Part shown: positions 12,729 to 26,336 of the stretch, piece after piece
Layout of the letters: every line of letters starts with the position of its first letter
Numbering within the stretch: the first letter of the stretch is position 1
NCBI GenBank assembly: GCA_002749535.1
Contig: MZZL01000409.1
Location: 421,041 to 485,040 of the forward strand
Source of the DNA: Apophysomyces variabilis
Taxonomy: Eukaryota; Mucoromycota; Mucoromycetes; Mucorales; Mucoraceae
Reading direction: 5' to 3'
DNA: 64,000 bases
The notes under the pieces: model-generated
What the model was told of the DNA's origin: nothing
Database searches by the model: none
The model's input: only the letters and a program-made list of their open reading frames with translations
Made by a program: the position numbers and the translations under genes

Positions 12729-13590
12729 TTAAAGCCAAGAATCGTCTTCAACCTAACAAATGCGGATAATTAGGCTAAATTAAAGCCGTTTTACACCAAA
12801 CTTACGATTGTCGTATCTCCGTAAGCATCCGTTGTAGTCACTTGGTTGATATTAGCGTATATATCTTCATGCAATCCAGATGCTCACCTGTAGTGTCCTC
12901 TCCGAAGAATCCATCATCCCTTTGCACAACAGTTGTGTCGCCATAACCATCTTAGGCAAAAAAAAAATTCCTTCGCATTAGCCAATCTTTCATCGGGAAA
13001 AGATTTTTCAGTTAGCTTATGCTGTACCAGATTCCACAATAGTTTCATCCTTGTTGAAGAGGCCATCATTCTGTACTACTACGGTTGTATTGCCATTATA
13101 GCTTCCATTATAGTCGGCATAATTGGAGTAATTGTTTGCTCCTAACCAAAATGACATTGATTGTTAAAGAATCATAGTATTTTCGTTTGATAACTTACGC
13201 TCGTATGCTAGCTCATCCTCGAGTTCCTCTTCCTGCCTTTCTTCTTCTTGACGTTCATCGTATTCGTGCATTGCATACCCAGCCAAGCCTGCCACTGCAG
13301 CTCCAACACCTAAACCTAAGGCTATTTTGGCACCTCTAGACATGCCTTGTTGCTGTGGAGGTGGAGGCATCTGACTGCGAGGATCTTCCCATGTTGTAGC
13401 TCCCGTATCGCGGTTTAGAAAATAACTTGTGGTTTTTACAAGAAGATAAGTTTCCGATTCGGCAAAACAGAAGTTGACGAACTTACGGGCGACCCTCAGG
13501 GGTTTCGAACATTTGCCAATCTATCATATAATAAGTAAACAGGTGCCGGTAAAATGCAGTTGACTTACTTGGAGGTAATGGTAAAGCCAT
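12729..13590 (-). CDS. WW-domain protein with glycine-rich helix, acidic linker and YGDTT repeats
   Basis: Seven exons from ATG 13590 to TAA 12729-12731. Exons 1-3 build one WW domain (PPNWQMFETPEGRPYFLNRD, TTWEDPR), expected to bind Pro-rich ligands. Then a PPPPQQQ stretch, a Gly/Ala zipper-like hydrophobic segment (AKIALGLGVGAAVAGLAGYA) that could be a membrane or oligomerising helix, and a Glu-rich charged linker. The tail is made of related modules each on its own exon: NGNTTVVVQNDGLF, YGDTTVVQRDDGFF, YGDTTIVEDDSW. About 190 residues. I know of no named family with this order; the function is unknown. Coding of exons 4-7 rests on phase-compatible splice sites and the repeat itself. Confidence 0.7.
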
Positions 13591-16083
13591 AATGCGTGTA
13601 TATGTGTTTCAGGTTAAAGATAAATACGCAAATGAGACAGGAACCTTTTGCTTTTTATACAATAGGATTTTATTCACCAAAAAAGGAAAATTAATTGCTA
13701 AGACTAGTCTGTCACACGTTAGGCTGATTACATTTCAACCTAACGAGTAATAAATGGCGCAGAACGTGGTACGCCAAGCAAGCAGCAGAAAGCCCTTCAC
13801 ATGTGCAATGTTGCACAGCACGGCAGAGACAGAAATGCCTCGTCAGAGTGAACAGAAATTTAGAAAAGAAAACGGTCAAATAACCTGAGACCTTTCCTTG
13901 CTTTTGGCTGATAGAAAGAATTTTACGAGCTTTCTTCCTTTAGGTATCGCTCGCAGAAAATAGTGTTCACAAAACTTCTTATCCGTTGTCTATGGCTGAG
14001 CTAAGACGGCACAGTAAAAGGTAACCTTATGTCGTCATAGCTTCCTCTTGAAACTGCTATCTTTCCTTTTCTTTTCTTGCTGTTGGTTATTTTTCCGGAA
14101 TTTCCTACCTTAGTCAGTGTTGCTATCAAAAGAACTACATCTTACTGTTGTATCCATTACTCCAAGAAAAACGCGCTTAAAGTATCGGTAAAGTGTATAG
14201 TACTGATCCTGTTCGAATGAATAGGTCCTGAAGATACCGGTGCGCCATTTCGAGCTTTTATCATCATCATTACCGAAAACGAACGTACATCACAGGACTT
14301 TCGAAATTGAGTACCTCTAGTCTGTTGTAAGGTTGTAATTGCGACAATTAGTATTCGCAGCAAGATGCTATCTCCCTACCTATGGAACGTAGTAAGATGC
14401 GAAATCCCAGGACGCCCAACATTTCATAGGAAGAGTTTGTTTGATACGTTATTTTTGAAGGATAATCTACGTTAAAAGTAAAATGACCTTTTGACTTTTT
14501 CCTATTACATATTGCACACAAACCAACCTGTCCGAACCGAAACGGAAACACATGCATAGATTCCTGTAACTTGTCTTCTATTGGCGTTTTAGCACCCTAC
14601 AATACTACAAGGATACTGCTTTCATCAGACAGACTTGATCTGCGACGATGCAAGATGTGGAAGGTTAGGGGCATATTTGCTAAAGATTTTTTGATTTATA
14701 ATAAACATTATTACAGAAGCTTTAACTCATATGACTTGTCAAAGAAATCACATCCTACAGCGAAACAGGCCGACATTATACTTGACTCCATAGGATTCGC
14801 TAAAAGTTCGTAGAATTACCCAGGGACAAAAAAAATTGCTTATTTTTCTTTGACGATCTAAGAAACGTAAAGCTACAAACATGTACAGAATAGCAAAAAG
14901 TCAAATAGACTTTTAAGTGCAATCATCAATTTCAACAGCATGCTTTGGCTTTGAGAACACTGGTTCTGCACAGCAAGAAAGATAAAGTTCCGATTATTGT
15001 TGTTTGCCAAAGAAAAGGCATAAACGGATAATTTGGCTAAAATTGTCTTCTTAACTCTGCCCTGGTCCCTTCAAGGTATCTCGCGTAAATAATGGTCCCT
15101 TGCACTACTACAGATTTAGATCAGCATGAACAGATACTTAGTTCTCATGCGATGCACGCGATAGAGTGTAACACAACCCATATTCATGAAACAAGTTATA
15201 ATCGTATGACAAGCCCTTGGTACACTCACTTTTATTTTGTAATAGGTCTAAGGGATCGTGTAACGCGTCAATAGGTTCATCAAATACGAGCTCATGTAGC
15301 TTAACCCATTTCTACCAGCCGTTGACCGAGAATCTGGTTCTGTTTATAGTTGGGCTTTGGAAGAAATGGGCTTTGCTATGTTTGTCCTCATAAAGCAACT
15401 ACTCTGTGGCACAGCAAGTTGAGTTGAGCAAAATTCGATATCACTCATCTTATTGTCTTCAGATATTGGACATACTTTATACCAATGAAAATTCAAAAAT
15501 ATCATGGACTCAAGTTATGGAATAAGTAAAATAAAAGAAAGTAAGCAGCAAGTTTGCTGCCTGTTATAATGAATTATTGGAATGAACTCTTGTTGGCCTC
15601 TCAGTTACAATGTCCACTTGGCAACTTGAAAGACAACTTCATCCCTTCGCATTGGAGAAGTTACAGTGGGAAGCACTGACGCCACTTCCAAGTGAAGAGA
15701 TACGTACAGTAGGTGGATCAAACGTACACTCTAAGAACAGCCTTTTCTTTGTCGAAAGAAATCGATGAGCTAGGCTCATTGGTTTTCATTATGCATAGAA
15801 TACCTGTTCGCCAATACTTTGTTATGCCTAGAAAAACATGGACATTGGTCACAAAGCCACGCTTCTAATATATTCAATGTAAGCACTACCGCAGCTACTT
15901 TCACTTGATTGCTACGAAACTCTGGGCATAAAACACTATGGTGTAGTGCTACATATCCATATGCTAACGTCGGCAATCGGATGGGTTGATGCATGATCTG
16001 GAGGTAAACAATTGCCGAAGATGACAGTTTCCTGACGATGACTTTATAACATAAAATATAGTGATGAATGAAAATAATACATT
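13591..16083. other. 2.5-kb gene-poor stretch
   Basis: Holds the promoter of the WW-domain gene at its left and the 3' end of the myosin gene at its right. Several open frames (for example 14571-14813, 15092-15274 on the plus strand) lack features and splice partners; I see no gene. Confidence 0.4.
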
Positions 16084-19000
16084 TTAGAGGGAATCCTGGC
16101 GCTTGGGATTCTGCTGAATTATAGTTACTAAACTCATCAATTTTTGTAGTCGCCGCAAGTTCAGCTATAGAAAAAGGTGAGCATAAATTGTATAGATGCC
16201 AATCACTTACGTATGCTGGCAAGTAGGTGTTTGCTTTGACCACATGCGCTGCCGGTGTCTCAAACTCGGATTCGTCAATCGGAACCACTGCAAGCAGTAA
16301 GGTGCCGTTACTTTCACTGTTACTCACACGTGATGCAAATGCGCGCAGGATTTCGTTGCTGATAGGATCCTGTAGCAATCAATGTTTCAGCAAAGTGCAA
16401 AAATGTTTCAGGTGCCCTAATCGAAGCCCACCTCATAGTCAGCAACCATATAGTTCTGAATCAGCTTTTGGATCTGCATGGGTGTAAGATTCTCGCATAC
16501 GCCATCAATTGTAGCGACATCTTCCAGAGTGGTCTTCTTCAACTGCAGCACTTTGATGGCTTCCGACAGGTAGACGAGCTGCTGGGTAATTATATGATAC
16601 ATATCATGACCCTTGCCCCACTCTTCCAGCCGCGTGATATTATATTGGATCTGCATAGCTGTTCATTTACACGTTTAATTCAGTCCAGCGCACTTCTTCA
16701 ATCCCTAGATAATTTACCTCGTTTCCACGAATTGAAATCTCGACGCATGACAAGGTTATTGAAAGTATCAACACCGATGAACTTCATTAATTCGGTGAAT
16801 GTTTGTTCTAGAATGAATGGTTCGACGTAGTAGAACTTCATGGTACGATGCACCCGATTCAAAAGATTCAACAGATCGTCCATAGAAAATTCTGGTTGGC
16901 TGTTACGAGCGAGTAATCTACCAAGCAGACGGTTCGATCGGTCTGCATCAATTCCAGGCAAAGACTGACTTTCAATAACAGCTGGAACAGCCATTCTTTC
17001 CAGCTTCTTCTTCAGTTCTGTCACGCAATGGTGATAGATGTTGTCTTCTAGACATTGAAGCTCGTAGGTGATCGTCGAAACTAGCTTCTCGAAATCATGC
17101 CATCCTACTGCTCTGCGACCATGCATGGAGTTGTAGTGCATCTCACGTCCCAATTCCTGCTCCGTCGAACATAACAAAGAGTGCAGCTCTTGGGAATTGG
17201 ACAACCACCAAGCACAAGGTATGATAGCATCCTCACCTGTGAAACTCTACCTTGCATTAGCAAACCAGTCAAGACAATGGTACAGACGTACAAAGCAATG
17301 CTTTTGAATAGCATCCATAACCGTAATCATCAGTTGCTCGGATTCCTGAAGGTATCCGAATCGCCACATCTGTGTTGCACACAGACCGATAACGTGCGCA
17401 GGGAATACGACTTCCTTTTTAGAAGGAGGATCTTGGGGTTTAGGAGGAACCATCTTTAAGCTTTTGATAAGCCCTTCCAAGATTTCGGCTCTTAATAATT
17501 CCTCATCTTGAAGGATAGCGTGGATCTAGAGCAATGTTTATATCCTCTATCCACATTATCGTAATAGCCTTACCGCTTCTTCTGGATTTGATCCCACTTC
17601 ACCATCTAGTTTACGTAATGTATTGATGTGGTCGATGGACATAGGTCTCATCTGTTCTGGTTCGGCATATACAATATCCTTTTTGGCAAGTCCCTTGTGT
17701 TGAGCTGCCTCAGCAATGCTGTTACGTCGGAAAGATGACACCGCACTACCAGTAGGTGATCGACCACGTGGGCTTGACAACTCTGGAGAAATTCCACGTC
17801 GACGATCACCGTGCGAAGGAGATAAGGTACGCGACGAATAAGTATTAGTGGATTGTTGTCGGCGTGGATTCTTGAGACTGAGCGACAGCTGAGCCTTCAA
17901 CGCGGCAATCTGTGTCTTTAGTTCGGCGACCTCGGCTTCATCTGTTGCGGTGTTTCTGCCAGACGCCACAGTCTGAGGCTGTTGTTGCATTGTAGCCATT
18001 TCTTCCTTCTGTTTACTTAAATCTTCGATCAATCGAGCGATTTCTTTATCCTGTGTCTCGATCTTCTCGAGTGACGATCGATAATCGATTTGAAGACTTT
18101 CATGTTTCTTTTGTAAATCTTCAAGTTCGCTTCGGATCTTAGCAGATTCTGCTAAAACTGTGTCAAGTTCTGTTGCTTTGGATTCTAGTTTTTCGTATTT
18201 CTGACTCCACGATTGAACTTGCGCCTCCAACTTCGCTGTCTTGGCCTGCAGCTGCTTCTTTTCTTCTTTTTGTTGCGTCAAACTTTGAGTAAGTTCAACA
18301 ACCTTGTTCTCCAGTTTGTATGAAACCTCCTTCAAGTGACTAGCGGATCTTGCTTCGGCGCGAAGATCTGTGAGATGCTTGCGTGCCTGACGTCGTCGTA
18401 CGCAGGCTTGAACGCGAATAATATGCTCTCTTTGCGCAAGGAACTTCTTGCGTGCCGCCCACCCACGGAAAAGCTTCTGGATTTGTGTTGCTGCATTATG
18501 TTCACGGAAATTAGAGAATTGCTTCCTGGCAAGGCGTCCTCTAACGGCTGAAAATATATGTCAGTATAAAAACTTCCTTTTACGGTTAGATATACCAGCT
18601 TGTAGTCTGATAACAAACACTCTCTGTCGCAGCATGCGTTGCTTTGCAAGGTATGTTCGGCAGAATGACTGAATCATGATTACTGATTTCTCTTGTCGTC
18701 GCTCTTTTAGCATACGAATGCCCATCTTTTTTCTGGCGACCTGCTGCAAACGAAGCGCAATATCTTTCATTCGTAAATAACGTACACGTACAACCAGTCG
18801 ACGCATGTTCTTTTGCAAAAGAATAGCGCATTCATTCCAACGATCGGATCGCAGTTTTTCCAGATAAGCGAGCTTAAATTTTCTCTTTTAGCTTCGCATA
18901 TAAACGTAACGGGACTTACCTGTCCAGCTCGGAAAAAAATTTTGGTTAAACCAATCTGATACTTATCAGTATCTTGGATATAGGTATCCAAAATAACTTT

Positions 19001-21814
19001 ACACAGCGTTTGAATATCCGGATTGGTCTTTGGATCCCAATGTTTGGAGTTGACTAATGCATAATATCGGTCTGCAAACTCTTCAAATACCCATCGTGAT
19101 GGATAACCAGCACAACTGATACGAATTGTTTCTAGCACACCACATGCACGCAGTTGTGCAAGAACCATATTAGGTTCAAACACCCACGCAACCTTGGCCT
19201 CATTTGGCTTGATACAGCGAATGTAATGTACGTTCGTTTTACCAATGGTATCCATTAGACTGATCAGTGACATCTGCATACATACGCATTAATTAGACAA
19301 TCGTGCCTATTCCTGCAAGTTACCTTAAAAATTGATCCAAGCGTGGGCTTTTTAGCCACATTTGACCTCTTTGGTGCCTCCTAATTAATCCGTAAGCAAC
19401 ATGGAAAACAGACGATGGGGATTCTCACATACGGCAACTGTGTGTGAACTTGCAGCTGCTGTTGCTGTTTGCAACATGTCCACTAAAAATTCAGATTCGG
19501 CACTTTGAAGTAGTGCAAGGTGCTCGTCAGGAACAGTGTCCTTGTTCTTTTCAATAAACCCTTCAGCTTCGTACTGAACGTCGTGAGCATAATGTACAAC
19601 AGTGAATGCACTGTTGGAGAAACGAGGCTTTCTAAACTGGTCTTTGAAGGCAGGTGTACTGAAGTTGGCATATAATTTGTCGCAAAAACCTTGATCTGAA
19701 CCAGAAGGCAGACGCGATTCCTACATTAGGTATGAGTTAACCTTAAAGCGCTTTATGTTTATCCAAGTACCTCATCCAACAGCGAAAGGATACCAAGTTT
19801 GGCTTCGATCATTTCAATACACTTCTGGTTGTCGCTAAACTCAATGAACTGCCAGGAAATTTTCTCGCGCACATATTCCTACATTCACAGCAACCCGATG
19901 AATCTCTCGGTCTTTTTAATATCGGCGTCATTACCTCTTGTTCCAGTTTGAAAACATGTTGGTTGAACTACGAATGGAAAGTTAAAGCTATGGGCCGCCT
20001 ATTTTCAGTCTACCTGTTGTTGAAGCTTCTCATTGGCGTAATTAATACAGAACTGTTCAAATGAGTTCTTTTTAAAGTGTTCGAACCCGTAGATATCAAG
20101 TACGCCAATAAAGGTCTCAACTCTTCCTTCCTCTTGGCAAGACAAACTTTCATTTACGATGTTGACCAGCCAATCGAACAAGCTAGCATAGATATACTTG
20201 GCAACTGAGTCTCTGACAACAGTAGCTTGTGTAGGATTTAAGTTTTTAACGATCTTGTCTGAGCGGGTCACGATTTGACGTTTGAGGATCCACTTTCTGA
20301 ATTCACTGGTACTGATGCCAAGTAACTTGGTGGCTATGGCCAAAGAGGCGTCATCTTCTGCCAAGGTAGCATCGGTTCGTCCCCCGATCTCGATGTTACC
20401 GATATGTAGCAAGGCAGCCAAAAGACGGAATATTTGCCATTGTGTTTGAAGAGAGATTCCAACCATGGATAACGACTTCTTTGTCAGTTCAAACTCTGCT
20501 ACATCGTCTACACCAGGAATCGTGCCGGTACCACTCTGATTTAAGTAATGGAATTTCGTATAGTCTTTGAGATTGAACTCTTTCCGCTCGGATACTGATG
20601 CACCTGAACAAAGCTAACCGACGCTATTTTTAGCGGAAGTTTAAAACTTGCGTCCTCACCTGGTAGAAGATATGATAATTTCTTTCAGTTTCTGGTTGGA
20701 AAATTAAGCGAGAACGTTCCAGAAGATAGGTTCGGATTTTGGCACCGACAATATTGGCTGCCTTGTCGAATTGGATCTATTTTTCCAACGGTGGGTACAG
20801 AGTCCCAACGAGCCATTTTATCAGCTTACCTCGATATATTTACCAAATCTAGAACTGTTGTCGTTCCTTGTTGTCTTGGCATTACCGAACGCTTCCATGA
20901 TAGGGTTGGTAGCTTAAGGGTGGCACAGAAAGGCGGACTTAGTTTCTATAGAAATCACAGTAAGTCTTACCCAAGATCTGTTCTTCGACTTCGGTCATTC
21001 CGCCCGCACTGTTCTTAGCCACTTTGCCAACAGCCTCCTTGTCGTCCGCAGTCGCAAAATATCGCATGATGAACTTTGCACTGACGGTTTTACCGGCACC
21101 ACTTTTACAGATCATCAGCACGATTGTTCTTTGTTTTTTTTTTCCTTTCGCAATATATATTCACCTTTCACCAGACACAACGATTGTCTGATTTGTACGT
21201 TCTCGAATCATGCATCGATATGCATCTTCTGCAATAGCAAATAAATGAGGTTCAAGTTCTCCTCGGCGTCGCCCAGAGTACTGTTGGATAATGTCGGGTT
21301 CGTAAAGTGGGACGCGATCAAAAGGATTAGCCGCGATCAAGACGATACCAGAGTACGTATAAATGTTTCGTTGGAAATAACGTGTTTTGATGGTATTAAG
21401 GACTAAAAGAAGAGTTTAGGATATCGGAAGCAGATGCTTCCATCATGTACCTGAAGGTTCATTGAGATAACTCAGATTGGTCAAGTCGTCCGTATTCTCC
21501 ATCTTTGGCGGGTTTCGCAACGGAGGCAGGTTTGCACCATTTGTTTTCTCCAATTGTGCTAGAGTTGCCTCAAACACATGTTCCTGATAGGAAAGCCAAG
21601 TTGAACAAGCAGTTTTTCTCCATCGAAACCCACTTACTCTGCCTGGCTCTTCGTCGTTTTCGAAAATAATTTTCACACCGCTCTCGGTAATATCTTTAGA
21701 CACAACGGATGCAGAAACCCAAGCATCTTGTTCATCCACGAACCAAGCTTTGGTTCCCTTGCTGTATACGTCCACTGCCTGCATCACATGTGGAGGCAAT
21801 GTGTCGACTGCCAT
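16084..21814 (-). CDS. Class V myosin heavy chain (Myo2/MyoE type)
   Basis: Actin-based motor that carries vesicles and organelles to growing hyphal tips. From ATG 21814: SH3-like N-terminal domain ([17 protein letters not shown]), motor with [12 protein letters not shown] and SGAGKT P-loop split by an intron near 21120, [42 protein letters not shown] relay segment, [10 protein letters not shown] and [21 protein letters not shown]. Then IQ motifs (about 18,350-18,870), a coiled coil (18,000-18,330), a Ser/Arg-rich hinge (17,680-17,860), and the DIL cargo-binding globular tail (from about 17,300), with [30 protein letters not shown] and a final TYLPAY joined to a short last exon ending KRQDSL. 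Around 1,500 residues, normal for the class. Many introns; exact limits of some head exons were not fixed. Confidence 0.9.
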
Positions 21815-24375
21815 TCTTCACTATTTCTTGTGGTTTTCGTTTACCCGCCCTGTTCCGAAGTTTCTGCTGTTGTTGTCCGGGAATTCCTTTCGTTTTTACT
21901 TTCGTAGCAGGGTTGTCTTTCAAACCAGCTATCAAACTCTGAAAAACTAGTCAGCCTTTTACGCGTGTTTAAAAGGATTGCAAGTGTACGTTAGTTTATC
22001 AAGCAAGGAGGAAAGAAAGCAGAGTCAAAACGGCTTGGAATCCTTTCTATTTTTTAACGCCCCGACATGGGTACACAAGCAGCCGGAAAGACGAAAGTGT
22101 TCCTTGTCAGTTGTCTAAAACATGTAAAAAGACCCTACCCAAAATATTCGCAGCGAAGATGATCCTATTCCAAGACTATCTGACTTATGTGCCACTTTCT
22201 TTTATCTCTTTATAGTGATTTCCTTACAGATATCATCCGTTTCGTTGCTTTATGGCAGAACAAGGAAAAGTTAACGGTATGTAGGCTTTTCTTTTGAATA
22301 GTGATGCCGACTGAATGCAGAGCTCGATCAAGGATAGGAATCCCCTGAAACCTTGTTCATCCAGGGGAAGATAGCGTACTGTGACAGCTAGGTGAGAACA
22401 GGCTTCTCGAGTGTTAGATTTAATATGTCCCGAATAACCAGCCACTTCTCAAGCCCTTTGTTCTAAACTAAGCATCATGATCCGGAAGAAACCATCCAAT
22501 AATGGCGGTGTTTAAATGTGAAGCGGGAGAGGCCATAGTGAAGCATACAATAAGAACCGAGTCCATGACACTGAACAGTAAAAATATAGACTAGTTTAAT
22601 CTGAGACTTGAGCAAAAGTTTGCTGGTCATATGGTTCCCGCAGCATCTAAGCTGACCAGAGCAGTAATGAACAATTCAGTTACGCAGGAAAGGGAAAGCG
22701 CTTTCATAGCAGACCAACTGACTACATTACACAACCACTGTATGACAGACGAAATGATGGATCAACATGTTCTTGTTATAGATCTTCTGAACCACTTAAA
22801 AATTTTCAAGGAAAGGCGTGTGTTTGTCAACTGAGCAACCAATGTTCGTTAGGTTGGGTTCATGACTAGAAATACAACACTGAGGTGTCCATACATATAT
22901 GTCACAAGTGGAAATATAGGCAGCTGTTGGAGACGTTAATGTCCTGATCACAACTCTTTGATTATCGGCTTTGATCAGATGCTTCAAACGAGAAATTCTG
23001 TAGGATATAAGGAGCATCTGCATTCCATTCCTCGCTTTTTCCTCAGTTTGATCCCGATGAGCTATATTCGCCCCATCGGATTGTAAAGTTGCTACATAAT
23101 CTTTGATTTTGTGGCATGCTAGATCTGGGTTCACTAGTCGTCTGCATTCAAACAAATAGTTGGAAACAACTGCCGAGCAAAGCCGAAAAGGCTCTTATCA
23201 CTCAAATTCTGTGACTCCGACCAGCGACAGTGCATCAGGAATTACAGGAACAGTTCATTAAGAACTAAATGCTCTAATTCAACCCAGTGTTATCAATGTA
23301 ACGCAGACCTGTTTATTGTGAAAATTATTGTATTGTTATCTATCTAGACCACGGAAAAAAGGAATGCCTACATGATTCTAGAGATGGATGAGTTCCAAGC
23401 CAGAAAAGGAAACAATAAAGATTGAAATATGTTTGCTTCGTAACTAAGAAGACAACCATTGTACCTGATTGCCTTCAACTCAATCGAAGCGGAATTATCT
23501 CAGTCGTGAACTCTCTAGAACAGAGGATCCACAGTCGAGACAACATAGTTCAATATTCCACTGGTGTAACGGAGAATCATCATTGCAAACTGAATCACAA
23601 AAGATTCGATGATCCACCTGACAAAACCTGTGGGTCTGCAAAAAAAAAAAAAAAGGAAAAACAAATATTTACCTTGAGATGGTCTGAAAACGCGGAAGAA
23701 ATGTGAACGCGCTCCTGCTCGAGGAAAAAGTATACTTTTATTCCTTTGTGCTTTGGCAGTCACTTGCTCAGCGCGAGAAATTTTTTTAGTTCATCAACTC
23801 CGCCGCCCTTCCGTTCCAGCCACCCTAGGGGAGAAAATGTTGCCTTAATGCATCAGAAAGATACAAACAAGCTCACATAGCCAACACTAACTTAAAGTTT
23901 ACTACATGCTATATAAAAAAGATAAGAAAAAAAGAGATAAAGAAAGAGGGATATTGCTAGCTTGTTAATTGTCATGTGTGGCTCACTACTAGGCCTTATT
24001 TCCATATCATTGACCGAATCCTGTAGAACCATTCCGAGAACAAGCGAGTATCCTACCCATTGCATTACATATTGCAGCAAAAACATTGCCTATAAGACTT
24101 TATTTTAACGGTGACTTATGGAAGCACCCAGTTATCCATCTATAATTGCATACTATTAAGTAAGAGAGACGTTATTTGCAATATCTTAAATCGATAATAA
24201 GACATCAAACCATTATGCAGTCGTCAGTTATAATCTGTCTTAACCTTGCTTTGCTGTGATTTTGTTATGATCGATCCTTAGGACAGCAGACCATTTACTT
24301 GGAAATATGACAGCGGGGTTTTATCGACTCTTCATCATTAGCACTGCACCACATTCATGAAAAGACGCACCAATA
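21815..24375. other. 2.5-kb gene-poor stretch upstream of myosin V and the TFIIIC gene
   Basis: The first few hundred bases must hold the myosin promoter. An open frame at 22796-23155 (-) of 119 codons is the longest; it has no domain I recognise. A run of 14 A at 23640-23653 is present. Mobile-element debris is possible but not shown. Confidence 0.35.
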
Positions 24376-26336
24376 GTAGCACCAATATTTATGCAGACAC
24401 GATAAATTCGGGAGTGTATCGTAATGTTCATGTCAGAGAGAATGAATGGGAAGTGCTGAAAGATAGGTGTGTCTGAACAATGTTGTCATCATCGAACTGA
24501 GCACCAAACGCATTCCATAGCAACCAAATCGACACTTACTTACCGCCGAATCCCGACAATGTAAAAGTGTCAGTAGGCATAAAGTGTCCAAAGACAATCG
24601 AAATCCCTACCCGTAGAAGCTTTGCTTTAGGTATAAGGCTAGACAAAAGAACAGAGGCAATTAGCCCTAATGCATGAACGAATTGCAGAGGACGCGATAA
24701 AGCACAAACGAGGCCACATTATCAATACGGGCGGTGTTATATGGGGACTCGATTTTGTACCTAAATCTATAGCCAAAGACGAACAAAAATCAACGCAACA
24801 CCTTGCTCTCAGCGGATGTCGATCCATAAACGAAACCCATTTCATTGGCAGCATACAACAAACAGGTTCTTACCGAAATTGTATACAAATTTGGCGCTGT
24901 AAACTAGACTTGGAAATGGCCCATCAAGTCGATCCTTTCTTGGACATGTGCATTCTTCATGACTTTGGTGTCGTATATGATCTAAAATGGTGTCCTTTTG
25001 GAGCGTATTGTGAAATGATGGATAAGGATAAAGATAAGGCCAAACTAGGCATACTTGCTGCAGCACTTGGTGACGGAACAATACGGGTCTTTGTTGTACC
25101 ACATCCGGAAAACATACGGGAAAAAACGCAAAACACTATCTATTGTAGGCAGGAGCAAGCAAACGATAGCACGCATGAACTGACGAGAATTCTTCTTCAG
25201 TAAGGGCAATCCGATCACGCTGTACGTTCTCATTACCTCGAACATCAGTGACAAATCTTGCCTGGGGCAGCTATTCACGCCTAGCATGTGGTTCCGCGGC
25301 AGGTACAGCCTATTTAAACATGACAGAACGCGCTGATCTAAAAATTATCGAGGCGGTATTGCGATTTGGGATGTTGAGTCAGCATTAAATGCTGACAATC
25401 AAAGTCAATGCCATCTATTATGCCATATCCCTGCACACGATCTACATGTCCAGAGCATTGCGTGGCATGGATTATCTGACCCGATGCGACTAGTATCAGC
25501 TGGATATGAAGGCACAGTGATGATTCATGATTTGCGAGATCCTTTTATTCCAGTTAAAATAAGTTGTAAACGAGGTAATCTAATGGGATTTGACTATCCA
25601 AGAACACAAACCAGGTTTTGACCGTACCTTGTAAAGGATGTGTATATTCGGTTGCATGGCCTGGACATGGTGGCCAATTATTTTACCATAGCGGCGACGG
25701 CGTACGTGGCCTGGCCACCGAAAAAGTCTCGGATTCCAAGAAGTCAACGAAGTTCCTTGATGCCAATGCCGCGGTTTGGGCACTGGCTACCAGTGAGCAT
25801 CACATGTTTTTGGCGTCGGGAAGTTCGGATGGTTGTTTGAAGATGACAGACGCTGTAGCACCTCGGAAACGATCTCAGGCACGTTGCCTTTTTTCCTTTT
25901 TCTGGCTATACATGCATCCCCGTACGATCAGTTCTTTCATGAAATTCTATAGCATCCTATCGAAAGCATCATTTACAAATGGGTTTATGACGCGAATACT
26001 AAGATAATCCATTGTCTAGAAGCGCATCAGCCTTCTTTCGTAAGCAGAAAAGCTATTCTCGGTTGCTTATAGATTTTTTTTATATATGTTATGTACCAGG
26101 TATCGTCGGAGAACTCGTCTACAACTATATACCATTTCTTTCTAGACCCTATTGTATCGATTTATCGTGTAAGTTCTCAATGACTGGTCTTTGGCTTTTT
26201 CCCTTTCCTGATTTTTGTTTAGGTGGTCTGGAACCCAAATCAAGCTACATCAGGGTGGATCGCTTCAGGCGGAGCAGCCGGTCTTTGTCGCGTGGAATTC
26301 ATTGGCTGCGGTCCGGACGATAAGAGATACACGTAA
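24376..26336 (+). CDS. TFIIIC subunit with WD40 repeats (Tfc6/Sfc6/GTF3C2-like), 5' end unresolved
   Basis: Subunit of the factor that recognises the B box of tRNA genes for RNA polymerase III. Readable pieces: exon near 24380-24466 (NSGVYRNVHVRENEWEVL), a piece around 24518-24630 (HSNQIDTYLPPNPDNVKVSVG), then GGVIWGLDFVP, CIQIWRCKLDLE, VVYDLKWCPFGAYCE, ALGDGTIRVFVVPHPE, VTNLAWGSYSRLACGSAAG, GIAIWDVESAL, VSAGYEGTVMIHDLRDPF, VYSVAWPGHGGQLFYHSGDG, FLASGSSDGCLKM and the family-typical end VVWNPNQATSGWIASGGAAG. The propeller and WNPN...ASGGAAG end point to GTF3C2/Tfc6. Probable GC-AG intron after 25878 and a probable 23-nt exon at 26146-26168. The start codon was not located, and the join near 24,600-24,650 needs either a 70-nt intron or a frameshift. 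Confidence 0.7.

Noticed and set aside
14211..14240. GTTCGAAT resembling a tRNA B box
   Set aside because: Flanks do not form a T stem and there is no A box at the right distance.
22233..23155. Two minus-strand frames of 70 and 119 codons upstream of myosin V
   Set aside because: No recognisable motif and no convincing splice link; left as unassigned.
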